The notes under the pieces were generated by a model. That model was not told the DNA's origin. It saw only the letters and a program-made list of their open reading frames with translations, and did no database searches. Shown here in pieces: positions 6,110 through 8,585 of a DNA stretch of 8,585 bases. The translations under genes were made by a program, and so were the position numbers. Numbering within the stretch: the stretch's first letter is position 1; each line of letters begins with the position of its first letter. The DNA is from Candidatus Methanoperedens sp. (GTDB lineage Archaea > Halobacteriota > Methanosarcinia > Methanosarcinales > Methanoperedenaceae): NCBI GenBank assembly GCA_023249275.1, contig JAHFCV010000103.1:1-8585 (forward strand). The letters run 5' to 3'.

Positions 6110-6153
6110 ATGCCCCACAGCTCTGCCGGGGGAGTTTCGTCTTCCTGTGGCAT
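6110..6153. terminator. Hairpin between convergent genes, probable terminator
   Basis: ATGCCCCACAG (6110-6120) pairs with CTGTGGCAT (6145-6153), giving 9 bp with a 2-base bulge. On the plus strand GGTTTTA follows; on the minus strand CTGAAAATC follows. Its place in the 124-base spacer between the helicase and deoxyhypusine synthase genes suits a two-way terminator. The rest of the spacer holds nothing recognisable. Confidence 0.45.
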
Positions 6154-6177
6154 GGTTTTAGTGCCATTACACTGCTG

Positions 6178-7095
6178 TTATTGCCTCTTCGCCGCCGCAA
6201 CAATTATCGGCAGCGTTATTGTCGCATCCGAATACACAGTCACAGACCTTGCCTTCTCCCCGATTTTCCCCCATGAGCGCGCCTCATCAAGCGTGGCGCC
6301 AGAAAGCCCGCCTGTTTCCGGTCTATCCATGGTAAGCTGGATTGCATAATCAAAAGACTTTGGCGTGACAAGCATGGACTGGAGGATGAAATTCTTGGGA
6401 ACCCCTCCTCCGACAATCAGAACGCCTGCGTGCTTTGCCTCGTAGCACCTGTCAATCAATTCCCTCATATCGGCGAACACATCAACGTTGAGCGGTTTTG
6501 TCTGCTTGTATAACCATGCCTGCAAGCCAATAATCGAGTCCTGGATTGCGGGGCAGTACACAGGCACACCCATATCATAAGCACTCTTTAATATGGAGTT
6601 GTCATCATCCAGTTTTGACCCGATGTGTGAGAGAAGTTCTGTAATCGAAAGTTTTTCCGGGATTTCCTTGAAAATCGACTGGAGCTTCTCTTCAAAATCC
6701 GTGAAATGATGCTCTGGCAGGAACACATCATAGATTCTGTTTACAGCATCGTGTTTCAACTGCACATCATCGGCAGCGTCCGTTCCCTTGTAATGGTGAA
6801 GCCCCATGGACTCAATAATATCATGCACGAGATTGGCGCCAGTGGTGACAAGAAGATCGATTTCCCTGTCCCTTATCATGTCGCTTACAACCTGTCTCAT
6901 TCCCGCAGGAACCATAGCGCCCGCAAGCCCGAAGAATTTCGTGCACTCAGCGTCATTCACCATTTCCCTGTAAATATCCACAGCTTCAAAAAGGCGCCCA
7001 GCCCCGAATGCGCAGCCTGAGAACGCTTCCACAAGCTCGCTGACGGTCATGTTATGTTCTATTTTCGCGTGTTTGATAGGTCTTTTAAGTTCCAT
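6178..7095 (-). CDS. dys: Deoxyhypusine synthase
   Basis: Deoxyhypusine synthase uses NAD and a polyamine to add an aminobutyl group to one lysine of translation factor aIF5A, in the cytoplasm. The 305 residues match the family: NAD-contact loops FFGLAGAMVPAGMR (54-67), LLVTTGANLVHDIIE (81-95) and VPVYCPAIQDSIIG (177-190), and the catalytic segment SWGKI with Lys277, equal to Lys329 of the human enzyme. Two acidic residues that hold spermidine in the human enzyme (D243, D316) are leucine here (L191, L264), while E271 and W275 are kept. From memory such changes are usual in archaeal forms, so a different polyamine such as agmatine is possible. The gene starts 7 bases after cfbE, with AGGTAAT at the end of that gene as ribosome-binding site, so the two are co-transcribed. 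Confidence 0.92.
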   Translation of the reverse strand: MELKRPIKHAKIEHNMTVSELVEAFSGCAFGAGRLFEAVDIYREMVNDAECTKFFGLAGAMVPAGMRQVVSDMIRDREIDLLVTTGANLVHDIIESMGLHHYKGTDAADDVQLKHDAVNRIYDVFLPEHHFTDFEEKLQSIFKEIPEKLSITELLSHIGSKLDDDNSILKSAYDMGVPVYCPAIQDSIIGLQAWLYKQTKPLNVDVFADMRELIDRCYEAKHAGVLIVGGGVPKNFILQSMLVTPKSFDYAIQLTMDRPETGGLSGATLDEARSWGKIGEKARSVTVYSDATITLPIIVAAAKRQ

Positions 7096-7102
7096 ATTTT
7101 AA

Positions 7103-8461
7103 TTACCTGAAACACTTTACACAGGATAAAATAATATCCTTTTCGTCTGTCAATTTTTTTGCAAGTTCAATCCCATCTGCCAGATTCCCGGCATAATGGA
7201 TATTATTTGCAGTATTGACAAGCGGCTTCATCCTTTCTCCAACAAGCACAAGGGCTGCAAGTTCATCGAGGTGCTTCTTGATGAACTGTTCAACACCCAT
7301 GGGGTCAAGCCCTTCACACACTTCTTTTGCTTCCTCACCGAGCACCATGACGATTCTACCCCCCTGCGCTTTTGAAAAATCAAGCGCCTTTTCAGCAGCC
7401 TTAATATCCATCCCCGAATTTGAGTTATCTATCAGCGTTCTCCCGGCAAGGGCAGTCTTTTTCATGCGCCCCTCGGCGCCGCTAAATTCGCAAAGCGCAC
7501 GCCCGATGGCATCGGCGCCGGTATTCATCGAAAGAGCCGCGGCAGTCGCACACGCAAAAGCGGTTTTATATGAGGTTATATCGTAACCCCGCGCTTCAGG
7601 GAGATGTATCCTGCCGTGTTTCTTGTTGAGATAATACGCTATTGTCTTTTCGTCCTCGTAATAGACATTGCATGAGGCATCGACAGATTCAGTAAAAGAG
7701 ACAATATTTACGTCCCTCCTGCATGCCCCGAAAAACCTCAACGCATTGTTGTTTACAACTATCGAACTTTTGGGTTTTGCATTAAGTATCATCTGGCGTT
7801 TTGCGTCGGTTGCAAGCCTTGTGCCATTGGCTATTTTGTAGTCATTGGCTATGGTTGTTATTACTCCGATATCTGCAAAGCCAGTCCCGCCAAGTGAAAT
7901 TTCAGATATGAACACGTCAAATTCAATGCCTGCCTCTAAAACAGCATCAAGCGCCAGGAGAACGCTTGCAGGCGTTATGCTCAATCCTTTTTTGAATACT
8001 TTTCCCGCGCTCCAGTCCTCAGTCCCGCGGCTTGTGTGCGATACCACTTTTTTTTCCCCTGATGAAATCTCGGCCAGCAGGATTGCTGTGCTTGTTTTCG
8101 CTTTCGTGCCTGTTATCTCAATCAGGGTTTTATTTTCCATGTTGTACCCGGATAAAATCTGCCCTACTGCTGTATGATGCGATAAAACAGGTATATTATT
8201 CAAAAGTGCATCCTTAAGCATGGGATAATTGGTATCAAGATGCACCGGAGCGATTATAATATCAAAATCCGATGCGTTCAGTGGCTCCCGGGAAGTCCTT
8301 ATGCCGCAATTTTCCAGAGCGTCTAACTCTGCGGCGCCCAGGGTCTTATATACGTCTATCGCCGCCACTGAGCGTACGATTTTATTAAGCTTCCTCGCTA
8401 TTACCGCGCCGCCGTGTGTCAGGTCAAGTACAGCTACCCTGTGTGAATTCTTAAAATGCAT
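7103..8461 (-). CDS. cfbE: Coenzyme F430 synthase (CfbE), Mur-ligase-like
   Basis: CfbE performs the last step of coenzyme F430 synthesis: ATP-driven ring closure of 15,17(3)-seco-F430-17(3)-acid to the nickel cofactor of methyl-coenzyme M reductase. The 452 residues have the Mur-ligase layout. A Rossmann-like N-terminal part begins VAVLDLTHGGAVIARKL. An ATP-binding centre carries the loop TGTKAKTS (117-124) and SEISLGGTG around E187. The C-terminal domain contains EGRMK (330-334), DNSNSGMD (345-352) and the ending ILSCVKCFR with C447 and C450. The ATG at 8461 is preferred over the TTG just before it, because it overlaps the upstream stop as TGATG. The loop has Ala121 where Mur ligases usually have glycine (GTxGKT). 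Its presence points to a methanogen or methane-oxidising archaeon. The cfbE identity rests on overall pattern and context. Confidence 0.85.
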   Translation of the reverse strand: MHFKNSHRVAVLDLTHGGAVIARKLNKIVRSVAAIDVYKTLGAAELDALENCGIRTSREPLNASDFDIIIAPVHLDTNYPMLKDALLNNIPVLSHHTAVGQILSGYNMENKTLIEITGTKAKTSTAILLAEISSGEKKVVSHTSRGTEDWSAGKVFKKGLSITPASVLLALDAVLEAGIEFDVFISEISLGGTGFADIGVITTIANDYKIANGTRLATDAKRQMILNAKPKSSIVVNNNALRFFGACRRDVNIVSFTESVDASCNVYYEDEKTIAYYLNKKHGRIHLPEARGYDITSYKTAFACATAAALSMNTGADAIGRALCEFSGAEGRMKKTALAGRTLIDNSNSGMDIKAAEKALDFSKAQGGRIVMVLGEEAKEVCEGLDPMGVEQFIKKHLDELAALVLVGERMKPLVNTANNIHYAGNLADGIELAKKLTDEKDIILSCVKCFR

Positions 8462-8585
8462 CAATTCAATGAAAGAGCTTCCTTGGCTCTCTTGAATGCC
8501 AGCTCGGCGACCAGCTCATCAACCCCGAGCGGCTCCGAATATACAAGCGTTACATCCCTGCCATCCAGTTTTATTGTGGTTCTCC
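8461..8585 (-). CDS. C-terminal end of the gene upstream of cfbE (partial)
   Basis: A minus-strand frame is open from the window edge to a TGA at 8461-8463, giving 40 residues that include LDGRDVTLVYSEPLGVDELV and end in RAKEALSLN. Its stop overlaps the cfbE ATG by one base, so the two are translationally coupled. In F430 clusters cfbE follows cfbB, cfbC and cfbD. The LGVDELV segment vaguely recalls the end of CfbD, the catalytic subunit of the reductive cyclase, but the fragment is too short to settle this. The frame is well supported; the identity is not. Confidence 0.6.
   Translation of the reverse strand, partial: RTTIKLDGRDVTLVYSEPLGVDELVAELAFKRAKEALSLN

Noticed and set aside
7215..8495. 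Several plus-strand open frames opposite cfbE
   Set aside because: Ser/Ala/Pro-rich shadow translations of a conserved gene, with no start signals.

Overview
The window most likely comes from a euryarchaeon that carries methyl-coenzyme M reductase, meaning a methanogen or an anaerobic methane oxidiser. The main evidence is a minus-strand cfbE-like gene (coenzyme F430 synthase) followed at once by a deoxyhypusine synthase gene. Supporting signs are AT-rich archaeal TATA-like boxes, a GGTGAT ribosome-binding site and genes that overlap by a few bases. A Methanosarcinia-type lineage, for example a Methanoperedens relative, would fit. That placement is inferred from gene content and general look, not from a search.

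Left part (1-1077): the C-terminal part of a radical SAM enzyme with a complete seven-cysteine SPASM domain is followed 9 bases later by a 53-residue AbrB/MazE-type DNA-binding protein. A gene-free stretch of about 350 bases comes next. It holds predicted hairpins, an isolated TATA-like box and a strongly G-skewed segment.

Middle part (1046-6053): this is an accessory, defence-like block on the plus strand. A RelB/VapB-like antitoxin and RelE-like toxin overlap by ATGA and lie behind a TATA box and a perfect 14-bp palindrome. A second toxin-antitoxin pair follows: a winged-HTH protein fused to a minimal nucleotidyltransferase (MNT), overlapping a HEPN-domain protein. Last comes a 1091-residue UvrD/Rep-like SF1 helicase fused to a C-terminal PD-(D/E)XK nuclease with an iron-sulfur cysteine set. 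Between the two toxin-antitoxin modules lies a broken copy of part of the helicase gene. It is about 62 bases at roughly 90% identity to helicase motif Ia, with a 4-base deletion. This shows past duplication or recombination and places the MNT/HEPN module between a helicase fragment and the intact helicase.

Right part (6054-8585): a convergent 124-base spacer with a terminator-like hairpin separates the helicase from the minus-strand operon. That operon reads, in transcription order, an incomplete upstream gene (probably another F430 biosynthesis gene), cfbE and deoxyhypusine synthase. Its genes overlap by 1 base and are then 7 bases apart. This is core metabolism: making the nickel cofactor of methyl-coenzyme M reductase, and the first step of modifying translation factor aIF5A.

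The most noteworthy points are the helicase gene remnant, the stacked RelBE and HTH-MNT/HEPN modules next to a helicase-nuclease, the tandem dyad repeats in the HTH-MNT promoter, and residue changes in the HEPN, deoxyhypusine synthase and CfbE active-site motifs.
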